This document shows positions 16,551 to 24,401 of a DNA stretch of 64,000 nt, one piece after another (position 1 is the first letter of the stretch; each line of letters opens with the position of its first letter). Origin of the DNA: Myxococcus sp. CA023 (GTDB taxonomy: Bacteria; Myxococcota; Myxococcia; Myxococcales; Myxococcaceae). Under the pieces are notes generated by a model, which had not been told where the DNA came from, made no database searches, and was given only the letters and a program-made list of their open reading frames with translations. Location of the stretch: the NCBI RefSeq assembly GCF_010998615.1, contig NZ_JAAEAH010000012.1, positions 1-64,000 of the forward strand, given 5' to 3'. Both the position numbers and the translations under genes were made by a program.

Positions 16551-17201
16551 TCAGGGCCGGTATCGCTCCGCCTCATGGAAGAACTGAGTGAGCGAATACT
16601 CCAACAGCGACTGGCGGGACTGCATGTACCGGCGGGCCCGGAGGAACGGCAGCCAGACGCGCTTACCCACCCGCACCTGGGACTCTTCCATCTTCTGCCG
16701 CAGCACCCACGTCCCTCCCAACCGCCGCACCAGCACGTCCCCCAGATAGGCGCCTAACGCCGGTATCGTGTGTCCGTCGAGGACGTCGCGCGTGTAACGC
16801 TCGGGAAAGTGGGTCTTCCAGAAGTGGAAGTCGAGGTCCGTCAGAGACTCAGGCGTCTCCTTCATGATGGAGGGCACATCCGAGTGAAGCACAGCCACGA
16901 GACCTTCGGACAGATCTCCGTAGTATTCGAGGACGCGCTCCGGATTCTCCACGTCCGAGGGATGGGCGACTGGGAGCCACTCCTCTGGCACCGGCGGCCG
17001 GAAGGCGTTGAGCTCGGCAATCTTCCGTTGCCGCTCGCTGATGGCGAACTCGTTCGGCAGCCGAGACAGTAGCGGCGCCACGTCAAGGTGGAAGTGCGGT
17101 TCGACGGGAATGAATGCAGAACTGCGCTCCTTCAGCGTGGGCAGCACCGTGTCGAAGTCGCGGTCCGGCCGGAGGTGGACATGGGCGCGGGCCTGCGCCA
17201 C
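16551..17201 (-). CDS. conserved hypothetical protein, 216 aa
   Basis: No family recognised. It starts at a GTG at 17201; the frame is open further upstream but has no other start, so the 5' end may be truncated. Features: HVHLRPDRDFDTVLPTLKER, EPHFHLDVAPLLSRLPNEFA, AVLHSDVPSIMKETPESLTD, HFWKTHFPERYTRDVLDGHT, and a basic C-terminus (VRVGKRVWLPFLRARRYMQS). It is acidic/aromatic with no signal peptide. A dead partial duplicate lies at 8193-8376, so the family was once present at least twice in this region. Confidence 0.6.
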   Translation of the reverse strand: MAQARAHVHLRPDRDFDTVLPTLKERSSAFIPVEPHFHLDVAPLLSRLPNEFAISERQRKIAELNAFRPPVPEEWLPVAHPSDVENPERVLEYYGDLSEGLVAVLHSDVPSIMKETPESLTDLDFHFWKTHFPERYTRDVLDGHTIPALGAYLGDVLVRRLGGTWVLRQKMEESQVRVGKRVWLPFLRARRYMQSRQSLLEYSLTQFFHEAERYRP

Positions 17202-17358
17202 GCTCCGCGAGGACGAAGCCCGGGGTGACAGCTTCTTGGTGCAGCCGGGCTCCGAGGAATCAGGGGCGTGCGGTGAGCGCCGCTCGAGATGGTCTTGTAC
17301 TTGCCTCGGTCAAATCCCGAATCGTGTGTAGTTGGTTCGGAGAGGGAGCGGGGAGGCA

Positions 17359-18123
17359 TCACCGCCGCTTCATCGAGCGGCGTCGGGGAGGAGGGGGCTG
17401 TGCATGCTCCGCGTCGACCGCGGTCGAGGTAGCGACGTCCTTTCCCGAGGGGGCCGCCGAGAGTGTCTTCAGGTACGCGCAAAGCATGTCGGCCAACGCA
17501 TCGGAGTATGTGGCGATCTCGGCGGGTGTTCGAGGGCTCTCCGAGAATGACTTACCCACCGAACTGAGCGTCGTCATGATGAGGTCTCCCGCGAGCATGC
17601 GCGCCGGTTTGGGAGTTGCAGGTAGGACCTCGCGCATGAAGGCCTCGAACGTGGCCTTGCTCGATGCCCGCACCGCGCGTGCTTCGGGCGCATCGCGATA
17701 GAGGGGCGCGGCGTCACTCAGCGCGACACGTACCGCTGCCTCGTCGCACTCGGATTGGACGAAGGTGTGAACCAGTGCGCGGAGCCGTGCGAGCGGCGGC
17801 CGAGTCGTGTCCTCGAGCAGCTCGCGAGTGAGAGCTGTCGTCTGTCGCCACTCGTCTGTCTGGAGTCGGAAGAGGACCGCCGCTTTGTTCGGGAAGTACT
17901 GGTACAGCGACCCAACGCTGACGCCGGCCTTCTCGGCCACTCGTGCCATCGTGAAGCGCGGTGCTCCCTCCTTCGCCAGAACCTGAATAGCCGCGCGGAG
18001 GACCGCCTCGACGAGCTCATTCGAGCGCGCCTGTTGAGGCTCTTTTCTCGTGGAGATCCGGGGACTTCGTCGAGGGCTCACGCGCGCTCCAGTCAATGCG
18101 AATTGTGAACCTGAATGATTCAT
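17359..18123 (-). CDS. TetR/AcrR-family transcriptional regulator
   Basis: 254 aa. HTH at about residues 40-85: AAIQVLAKEGAPRFTMARVA, EKAGVSVGSLYQYFPNKAAV, the canonical TetR recognition helix and 'YYYF..K' turn. The remaining helices form the ligand-binding domain (PPLARLRALVHTFVQSECDE, MLAGDLIMTTLSSVGKSFSE). The C-terminus has a Pro/Arg tail. It is divergent from the O-methyltransferase at 18174 with only 50 bp between the start codons, so it most likely represses that gene and itself from overlapping operators. The ligand is unknown. Confidence 0.9.
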   Translation of the reverse strand: MNHSGSQFALTGARVSPRRSPRISTRKEPQQARSNELVEAVLRAAIQVLAKEGAPRFTMARVAEKAGVSVGSLYQYFPNKAAVLFRLQTDEWRQTTALTRELLEDTTRPPLARLRALVHTFVQSECDEAAVRVALSDAAPLYRDAPEARAVRASSKATFEAFMREVLPATPKPARMLAGDLIMTTLSSVGKSFSESPRTPAEIATYSDALADMLCAYLKTLSAAPSGKDVATSTAVDAEHAQPPPPRRRSMKRR

Positions 18124-18173
18124 CGCATTTTGTCCAGCGTCACGACTTGATGCCGCACGGAACGGAGAACGCG

Positions 18174-18839
18174 ATGACCACGCTGACACAAAGCCCACTC
18201 GCACCGCTGCTCGAACGCTTATTCCAAGAGGCCGAGGCGGTGTCGCCTCTCGCCATCCCGGAGGTGGCGGCGCTCTCGCGCGAGGAGCGGGAGCGCATGA
18301 TGCGAAGCAAGACGGACTACCTCGACTTCTACGGGCGGCTCAAGGACGCCGCGCTGGCCGTATCGCGCGAGACGGGCCTCCTGCTCTACATGCTGGCGCG
18401 CAGCTCGGGCGCGCGGACGGTCGTCGAGTTCGGGACGTCGTTCGGCATCTCGACGCTGCATCTGGCCGCCGCGCTCCGAGACAATGGTGGGGGCCGCGTC
18501 ATCACGAGTGAGTTCGAGCCGTCGAAGGTGGCTCGTGCTCGAAGGAACCTCGAAGCGGGAGGCCTCGCGGACCTGGTGGAGATCCGCGAAGGAGATGCGC
18601 TGAAGACTCTCGCGCTCGAGCTCCCCCCGCGGATCGACCTGCTCCTGCTCGACGGGGCGAAGGCACTCTACCCGGACATCCTGCGAATGCTCGAGGGCCG
18701 GCTCCGCCCGGGGGCTCTCGTTGTCGCCGACAACGCCGACGACAGCCCTGACTACCTCGCTCGGGTTCGGGACCCGAGGAGTGGCTATCTCTCGACGCCG
18801 TTCGCGGAGGACGTCGAGCTGTCCATGCGGCTTGGCTGA
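18174..18839 (+). CDS. O-methyltransferase family protein (class I, SAM-dependent)
   Basis: 221 aa from ATG 18174 with GGAG eight bases upstream. SAM motif I is RTVVEFGTSFGISTLHLAAA (82-101), followed by VITSEFEPSKVARARRNLEA and GGLADLVEIREGDALKTLAL (motif II) and IDLLLLDGAKALYPDILRML (motif III, acidic loop). This pattern fits the caffeoyl-CoA / catechol O-methyltransferase type group (O-MT family 3). The natural end ELSMRLG is complete. The partner is a divergent TetR regulator, so expression is probably induced by a small molecule that it methylates. Confidence 0.88.
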   Translation: MTTLTQSPLAPLLERLFQEAEAVSPLAIPEVAALSREERERMMRSKTDYLDFYGRLKDAALAVSRETGLLLYMLARSSGARTVVEFGTSFGISTLHLAAALRDNGGGRVITSEFEPSKVARARRNLEAGGLADLVEIREGDALKTLALELPPRIDLLLLDGAKALYPDILRMLEGRLRPGALVVADNADDSPDYLARVRDPRSGYLSTPFAEDVELSMRLG

Positions 18840-18853
18840 AGCGAGGGGGCTAG

Positions 18854-19728
18854 GGGCTGTCCCTGATCTCGTGTTCGAGAGTCGACCCGGCGTGCCGGCC
18901 TTTCTGGCACGTTGGGGCAGGGCCTCAATCTGAGTTGCTGCCTGGCGCTAGGCATGATCAACGCGGGCTGTGCGCCGACATGAACTGAGCGATGCCGAGT
19001 GGAGCCGCATCGAGCCCCTGCTGGGCTCCAGGAGCGGCCCTCGCTCGAAGCGAGGGGGCCGTGACTTCATCAACGCAGTGGTGTGGCGCGTGAAGACCGG
19101 GGTGCAGTGGCGGGACTTGCCCGAGCGGTTCGGTCACTGGAAGACGGTCTACAATCGGTTCCATCGCTGGACGAAGACTGGGCGCTGGGAAGCCATCTTC
19201 AAGGCGCTGCGGCTCGATGTGGATGAGCTTGGCTCCCATGCTGACGCATCGGTCGTCCGGGCGCATCAGGACGCCGCGGGCGGAAAAGGGGGTTCCGAAG
19301 CAATGCTCTGGGGCGTTCTCGAGGGGTTTTTTCAACGAAAGTTCACGCCGTCACTACGACGGGAGGTAAGCCGCTCCACGTCGCGCTGACGCCCGGCCAG
19401 TAGCACGAGTCCACAATGGCCGAAGAACTTATGGTGCACGCCGAGGGCGCCGCTTTCATTGCGGATACCGGCTATGACGCCGACCGCATCCGCGCCAACG
19501 TTCGAAAGCTCGGGATGAACCCTGTCATCCATTCAAACCCGAGCCGTAAGCGGGCGACGCCGTTAGACCGCACCCTGTACCGGCTGCGCTACCGGGTGGA
19601 GTGCTTCTTCCACGATCTCAAGCGCTTTCGGGCCGTCGCCACCCGCTATGACAAGACCGCGACGAGCTACCTCGCCGTCCTGCACGTCGCATCCATGCTT
19701 CTTTGGCTGCGCTAATCGGGGACAGCCC
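18854..19728 (+). mobile_element. IS5-family (IS427-type) insertion sequence, 875 bp
   Basis: Left end GGGCTGTCCCTGAT and right end ATCGGGGACAGCCC are inverted repeats, and CTAG lies immediately outside both ends (18850-18853 and 19729-19732), matching the CTAG target preference of the IS427 group. Outside that, the flanks are also partly complementary (GAGGGGG / CCCTCTC). It contains one transposase in two frames (18970-19715). It sits between the O-methyltransferase gene and the NmrA-like gene. A solo right end of the same type is at 7359-7374. Confidence 0.85.
18970..19715 (+). pseudogene. IS427-type transposase, frameshift plus stop
   Basis: The first frame runs RRHELSDAEWSRIEPLLGSR to AHQDAAGGKGGSE and carries the N-terminal DUF4096-like domain. 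After a slippery GGAAAAGGGGG (19281-19291) the reading continues in the next frame as STKVHAVTTTGGKPLHVALT, then MVHAEGAAFIADTGYDADRI and YRVECFFHDLKRFRAVATRY (the DDE end, Y-R-x-E...K). Programmed frameshifting at such a run is usual in this group, but an in-frame TAG (at Pro-Gly-Gln-stop, about 19400) replaces what should be Gln, so the fused product would not be made. Confidence 0.8.
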
Positions 19729-19888
19729 CTAGCCCTCTCGGGCGCCCGCGCGCGAGGCTTTGGTGCGCTGCCGCGTCCGATTGATGCAAAACAGGAAACA
19801 CCGTGCGTCCCCAGGCGGTCTGGTGGCGGCGCGCGGCATTACTTAGCATGCACGTAGGTTCATTCCACCTTCAGCCTGGGGAAGCGTC

Positions 19889-20638
19889 ATGAAGATTGTT
19901 GTGATCGGCGGTACCGGCCTGATCGGCAAGAAGGTCGTGGCGCGACTGGTTGCACAGGGCCATGAGGTGGTTGCCGCTTCGCCGGGAACCGGCGTCAATG
20001 CGTTGACGGGCGAGGGTCTGGCGCAGGCGTTGTCCGGCGCGCAGGTCGTAGTGGATGTCGCGAACTCGCCTTCGTTCGAGGATCGGGCCGTACTCGAATT
20101 CTTCGAGACATCGGGCCGCAACCTGGCGGCGGCCGAAAAGGCAGCGGGCGTGGCGCACCATGTTGCGCTGTCGGTCGTGGGCACCGACAAGCTCGAACAG
20201 AGCGGATACTTCCGCGCCAAGATCGCGCAGGAGAACTTGATCCGCAAGGCCGATATTCCCTACACGATTGTTCGCTCGACGCAGTTCCTGGAGTTTCTGG
20301 GTGGCATCGTGCAGTCGGCCGGACAGGACGACACGATTGCGCTGCCCCCCGCACTGCTCCAGCCGATCGCGTCGGACGACGTGGCGCACGCCGTGGCCGA
20401 TGCCGCGCTTGCCGCGCCGCTCAACGGTATTGCCTATATCGCGGGGCCGGAACGCTTCAGGATGAGTGATCTGGCGCAACGCTATCTCAAGGGGATTGGC
20501 GATACGCGCCGCGTTGTGGCGGATCCCGCCGCGCGGTATTTCGGCGCCGAACTCAAGGAAGACACGCTCGTGCCGGAAGGCGAGGCTCGCCTTGGCCGCA
20601 TCCGCTTCGAAGACTGGCTGCCATCACAAGCGAAGTAG
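19889..20638 (+). CDS. NAD(P)-binding NmrA/SDR-type protein
   Basis: 249 aa. Rossmann start MKIVVIGGTGLIGKKVVARL with GGTGLIG at 8-14. An atypical-SDR / NmrA pattern follows: VVVDVANSPSFEDRAVLEFF, HHVALSVVGTDKLEQSGYFR, AKIAQENLIRKADIPYTIVR, STQFLEF, PIASDDVAHAVADAALAAPL. Members are NAD(P)H-sensing or isoflavone-reductase-like proteins; many act as redox sensors. GGGGAAGCGTC precedes the ATG. Base use and similarity of layout suggest a beta-proteobacterial (Burkholderia/Cupriavidus) origin, as for the next two genes, with which it may form a redox-stress operon. Confidence 0.85.
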   Translation: MKIVVIGGTGLIGKKVVARLVAQGHEVVAASPGTGVNALTGEGLAQALSGAQVVVDVANSPSFEDRAVLEFFETSGRNLAAAEKAAGVAHHVALSVVGTDKLEQSGYFRAKIAQENLIRKADIPYTIVRSTQFLEFLGGIVQSAGQDDTIALPPALLQPIASDDVAHAVADAALAAPLNGIAYIAGPERFRMSDLAQRYLKGIGDTRRVVADPAARYFGAELKEDTLVPEGEARLGRIRFEDWLPSQAK

Positions 20639-20652
20639 TCTAGAGACACCCG

Positions 20653-20916
20653 ATGGCTAACAAGAGGTTGCGGCCTCCGCCACTTACGCTGCTCGACAAG
20701 TATCGGGGCCAGGGATTTACCGCGCGCTACACGACGACCGTCACGGTGTCGGGCGGCGAGGCCGCGCATGGCCGCGCATCGGGCATCGCGAGATCCGATG
20801 ACGACAATCTGATCCTCGATCTGCGTCTGCCCGCGACACTGGGCGGTCCGGGCAGCGACACCAATCCGGAGCAGCTGTTTGCGGCAGGCTATGCAGCCTG
20901 CTTTCACGGGCAATGA
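20653..20916 (+). pseudogene. Ohr/OsmC-type peroxidase, truncated
   Basis: LLDKYRGQGFTARYTTTVTV, HGRASGIARSDDDNLILDLR and NPEQLFAAGYAACF match the N-terminal 60% of organic hydroperoxide resistance proteins, including the first catalytic Cys in YAACFHG. A stop follows immediately (CACGGGCAATGA), so the second Cys and the dimer half are missing; full-length family members are about 140 aa and this is 87. The next coding sequence continues with unrelated codons. It is inactive as a peroxidase. Confidence 0.85.
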
Positions 20917-21058
20917 CACGCGAATGGATGCACAGCGTCGTAAGCGTGGTCGACTGAGGCCACGCAGGCGCCGCGAGCCCGAACCCTTAGCCCTGCAGGA
21001 GATACCCATGACGCAACATCTTGACGACTTTCAGAAATCCCCGGTCTGGAGTGATGCC

Positions 21059-21463
21059 ATGAAACGCGTTCTTTTCATTGTGGCAACCCTGGCGATGTCG
21101 TGCCTGATGAGGGCAAGCCCCGCCGTAGCCGCGGCCGATGTCAGCGTCAAGCCGCTGCTCACGGAGCCGTTGCCCGAGTATCCGGGCAAGGAAGTGGAGA
21201 TGATCGTTGTGGAATATGGTCCGGGCGGTGCCGACCCGATCCATCGCCATGATGCACACGGCTTCATCTATGTGCTCGAAGGCAGCATCGTGATGGGCGT
21301 GAAGGGCGGCAAGGAGGTCACGCTCAGGGAGGGAGAGACCTTCCACGAAGGCCCTGACGATATTCACACGGTCGGGCGCAATGCCAGCAAGACAAAGCCG
21401 GCAAGGTTCCTCGTGTTCCTGATCAAGAAGCAGGGCGCGCCGATCCTGACGCCCGTGAAGTAG
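21059..21463 (+). CDS. secreted cupin-domain protein
   Basis: 134 aa from ATG 21059 (GGAG seven bases upstream), which begins a signal peptide MKRVLFIVATLAMSCLMRAS ending AVA-A. A longer reading from 21008, with AGGAGA upstream, would add 17 residues that look like a stump of another gene. Single cupin: GADPIHRHDAHGFIYVLEGS (motif 1, His and Glu metal ligands) and EGETFHEGPDDIHTVGRNAS (motif 2). Family members bind a metal and act as dioxygenases, isomerases or sensors. It is downstream of the NmrA-like gene and the broken Ohr gene and is probably in the same transferred operon. Confidence 0.85.
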   Translation: MKRVLFIVATLAMSCLMRASPAVAAADVSVKPLLTEPLPEYPGKEVEMIVVEYGPGGADPIHRHDAHGFIYVLEGSIVMGVKGGKEVTLREGETFHEGPDDIHTVGRNASKTKPARFLVFLIKKQGAPILTPVK

Positions 21464-21881
21464 CCAGTCTGCCCGTCGGTCGGCGGGGTGCGCTGGAATA
21501 TGGGTGAATTGACGCATAATCCACCCTGTACCCCGAACGGCCCCAGCAGATTGCCATGTCCACGAAGGGCCGCCACCCGAGAAGCGACTCAGGGGAGTTT
21601 CGTGGCAACAGCGCCCTGTGTTCGTGGCAGCCCCCATCAAGCTGCGAATCAGCCCAGGGGCGCTGCCGAAGGCGCCCTTCCCTGCTTACGAAGGCTCCTG
21701 TGAGCCCCTGCTGTCCGCCCGGGCCAAATCCATCCTTGAGCCCCTTGCCATCAGCAACCTTCAATTTCTCCCAGTTGACAGCCCGCCCCCCGGGCCCCGC
21801 CAGCTCACACGAGAACTCACGGCACGACTGGCGGGGCTGCCTCGGCTGCTCGTCAGTCGCGGACATCCCGTGCTCCTTCCA
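21464..21881. other. gap without a recognised gene
   Basis: 418 bp. The composition changes from the foreign block to host-like near 21500. No intact gene or known element. A run of CCCGCCCCCCGGGCCCCGCC near 21780 is GC-extreme. Confidence 0.4.
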
Positions 21882-22604
21882 TCACAGCGCGGGTGTCCAC
21901 GAAACCGGGTTGCTCCCATCCATGGCCATTCCCCATTCGCCACTCAGCGCGGCCCGCCCTCGCTCTGAGAGCCGCACCGCGCGCGTGCCGCGCAACCGCG
22001 TGAGCCACCCGCGTTCGAAGAATCGTTCGGTCAGCGCCGCGCCCAGTGCGCCCGCGAGGTGGGGGCGGCGCTCGCTCCAGTCCAGGCAGGCGCGCGTGAG
22101 GGGCCGGCGGCCAGCGCGCAGTACCTCCATTGAGATGCCGAAGTCGCGCAGCCACGTGTCCCCGGTCCGCGTCACCTGGAACGCGTCCCCATGGCGCTGG
22201 AGGAACGCGCGCTCAAGGAGGAAGTCCGTCACGCGGATCCCGAGCCGGCCCGCGAGGTGGTCGTAGCAGGTCCGCGCCTCGCGAAGCGCCGTGGCCCCGC
22301 GCCCGTCCGTCACGAGGTGGGCGGGTGTCCGTGGCGCCAGCACCGCGAGGGCCTCCAGCAACGTGACGACCTCCGGCCCCGCGAGTTGGAACAGCCGTTG
22401 CCGGCCCTGCGCCCGGGACGTCAGGAGGCGCGCTTCCACCAGCCGCGCCAGATGGCTGCTTGCGGTCTGCGCGGACACGCCCGCGCGTCGCGCCAGCTCC
22501 CGCGCCGCGAGCGGAGGGCCCTCAAGCAACGCCACCAGCATGGCGGCCCGCGACGGCTCGCCCACCGCCGTCGCGACCGATGCGATGTCCGGATCCGTCA
22601 ACAC
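21882..22604 (-). CDS. ArsR-family winged-helix regulator with C-terminal extension
   Basis: 240 aa from a GTG at 22604. Winged helix at about 10-80: IASVATAVGEPSRAAMLVAL, ELARRAGVSAQTASSHLARL, VEARLLTSRAQGRQRLFQLA, the ArsR recognition helix and wing. A second part of ~130 residues (CYDHLAGRLGIRVTDFLLER, GDTWLRDFGISMEVLRAGRR, CLDWSERRPHLAGALGAALT) is found in the larger DUF-tailed ArsR group. No metal-binding Cys pair of the ArsR type is seen. It overlaps the upstream DUF6058 gene by seven bases, so both are translated from one message. Confidence 0.85.
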   Translation of the reverse strand: MLTDPDIASVATAVGEPSRAAMLVALLEGPPLAARELARRAGVSAQTASSHLARLVEARLLTSRAQGRQRLFQLAGPEVVTLLEALAVLAPRTPAHLVTDGRGATALREARTCYDHLAGRLGIRVTDFLLERAFLQRHGDAFQVTRTGDTWLRDFGISMEVLRAGRRPLTRACLDWSERRPHLAGALGAALTERFFERGWLTRLRGTRAVRLSERGRAALSGEWGMAMDGSNPVSWTPAL

Positions 22605-23272
22605 GCCGGGCTGGCTCCCGAAGGCGTCCCCGCACGAGCGAAGAGGTGTGGGTAGCGCAGCCGGGGGGCGGCGATGAGCCGGTCGCGTGACACCGGACCA
22701 CCGAAACGGATCCGGTCCCACGGCGCGAACTCGCGCTCCAGGGCGTCCAATGCCTCCACGTCGGTGCGCAACCGCGCGCACCATGCCTCTTCTTCCGGAG
22801 CGGGAGCGGCGAGGGCCTTTGTCAGTCGGCGAACCAGCCACTCCTTGCAGAAGATGTGCTCCGGAGTGACGACGCGCAGGCACGCGCCGTAATGGCCCTT
22901 CAGGTATCCGCGCCACTCGGCGTCGAGCCGTTCCTGGGTGAGGGCCGTCCCGAAGCGAACCGCCATGCGCAGCAGGCGCCCGTCGAAATGGGCGCGCACC
23001 GCGTCCGGGCTCACGGCCGCGTCCAGGAGGCCCAACAGGTCGCGCGGGTACATGCCCGTGCCATCGGCGAGCGTGTACGTGGGTTGGGGCAGGTGTCCTG
23101 AGTCGATGAGGGCCTGGAGCTCGTCCGGGGCTTCCGGCCGGCCCGCTGCCACCGTGTTGAGCGGGACAAAGTGCTCGGTGATGTAACGCACGTCCGCCGG
23201 GGTCAGCGTCCCGGCGCCCGAAGTGTTTGGGTCCACGGGCCAGTGGTAGCACGCGCTCGCTTCGGTCCGCAT
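22598..23272 (-). CDS. DUF6058 family protein
   Basis: 224 aa from ATG 23272. Features are those of DUF6058: TLTPADVRYITEHFVPLNTV at the N-terminus, GTGMYPRDLLGLLDAAVSPD in the middle, the helix ERLDAEWRGYLKGHYGACLR and a His/Cys-containing stretch PEHIFCKEWLVRRL. The family's role is unknown; it is common in actinobacteria and myxobacteria and is often next to a small regulator. Here it overlaps the ArsR gene (stop 22598, GTG 22604), which suggests that the regulator controls this operon. Confidence 0.75.
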   Translation of the reverse strand: MRTEASACYHWPVDPNTSGAGTLTPADVRYITEHFVPLNTVAAGRPEAPDELQALIDSGHLPQPTYTLADGTGMYPRDLLGLLDAAVSPDAVRAHFDGRLLRMAVRFGTALTQERLDAEWRGYLKGHYGACLRVVTPEHIFCKEWLVRRLTKALAAPAPEEEAWCARLRTDVEALDALEREFAPWDRIRFGGPVSRDRLIAAPRLRYPHLFARAGTPSGASPAC

Positions 23273-23322
23273 CGAAGTGTCACCGCGAGGAGGAGTCCAG
23301 GAGGTCCCATGGGCTTCTGGAG

Positions 23323-23410
23323 CTGTGCCTCCCCCAATCCGGTCGTTGCGTCCTGGGTGCGTCAAGGCTGCGACAGGCAGTGCGTCAATGCGAGCGAGCG
23401 AGGCGCGCGC
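23323..23410 (+). repeat. repeat A, locus 8
   Basis: CTGTGCCTCCCCCAATCCGG, GTTGCGTCCTGGGTGCGTCA, GGCAGTGCGTCAATGCGAGC then GAGCGAGGCGCGCGC. The hairpin has one mismatch (GCAGTG for GCATTG). It is followed by GGTCGTCGTTCTATCTGG, the tail type of loci 5, 14 and 15. Confidence 0.85.
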
Positions 23411-23524
23411 GGTCGTCGTTCTATCTGGACGAGAGATGCGCGAGACGAGCACTCGGCAGCAACCAGTCCACGCCCGATGAGTGCTGGGCCCACGCCATCA
23501 GTAGGGCACCAGTACCACCGAGGC

Positions 23525-24082
23525 TCCGGACGTCATGTGGAACACTGGCGCGGCCTGCACCATGACGATGTTGGAGGGCCAAACCATCGTCTTCATCGCC
23601 GTCGACCACGCGACCTCCGAATGCGTCCGTATCCACGCGGCCAGCGTGGGAAATCGCTTCGAAGCCCCCAAGCCCCTTCGTCAGGGCATCAAGACCTGCT
23701 TCGGGGCGTACGGGCGAGGCGTAGCCACGGGGTTGGCCTCCGCTACCACCGCGGCAGACGGTTCACTTCCGAGGGCCTCCAGGACGCACTGCGCTTCCTG
23801 GGAGCCGTCTCCAGGCCATCCTCCATTCGCAGTCCGGAGGGCAGCGGCTACGCCGAGCGCCGAACCCGTATCACCAAAGAGCAACTGCTCTGGGTGCGCA
23901 CCTTCTCCACTGTGGAGGAGCTCCGGAGGTGCCTGCCGGAGTCGGCCATCGCTACAACGAGCACTGGTTGATGGAGCGTCATGGATTCTTCTCGTCAAGT
24001 CAGGCCTGACCAGAGCTGATGCTGTCGCGGCAGGCGGCCTGAATACCACCAACATGGTGTCTCATCAATCCGGTGCGGTACA
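23525..24082 (+). pseudogene. IS3-family transposase remnant 2
   Basis: Several frames together spell a transposase OrfB: IVFIAVDHATSECVRIHAAS (first catalytic Asp region), VGNRFEAPKPLRQGIKTCFG, YGRGVATGL, SEGLQDALRFLGAVSRPS, SPEGSGYAERRTRITKEQLL, WVRTFSTVEELRR and YNEHWLMERHGF. At least three frameshifts break it. It ends in the element terminus TCTCATCAATCCGGTGCGGT then ACA, as in remnants 1 and 3. Confidence 0.85.
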
Positions 24083-24204
24083 CGGTACAAGGTGTCACAA
24101 ATGGACGTGGCCACTGACGCGTCAAGCCCCCCCGCTGACGCGTCAAGCACCTGGCGCGATGCACCAATGCACGTGCGCCCCCCTTGGAGTCGCGGAATGA
24201 GGCG

Positions 24205-24290
24205 CTGGCACGCCCCATGCTCTTCGCTCACGGCTCCACTCCGCGCATGGAGGGCCACGGCTTCGGGTTGCACTCGCGCGCGCTGGAGGC
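24205..24290 (+). pseudogene. histidine kinase ATPase-box stump
   Basis: MLFAHGSTPRMEGHGFGLHS followed by RALEAQ matches the F-box / G2-box of sensor kinases (usually LFQHGFTTKPEGHGFGLHS.A). Fewer than 30 codons remain. It is the only recognisable part of 24083-24400. Confidence 0.55.
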
Positions 24291-24401
24291 CCAATGGCTA
24301 TACTCCGGTGTCGCCGGGGAGATAGCGCGCGGGCGCGGACGTGATAGGGGCCGACCTGCTAGAGAAGCGATTGCTGTGACAAGCATGATGGGGATAAATT
24401 C

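Noticed and set aside
19729-19888. A small gene between the IS element and the NmrA-like gene
   Set aside because: No start or domain; the 160 bp is enough only for the NmrA promoter.
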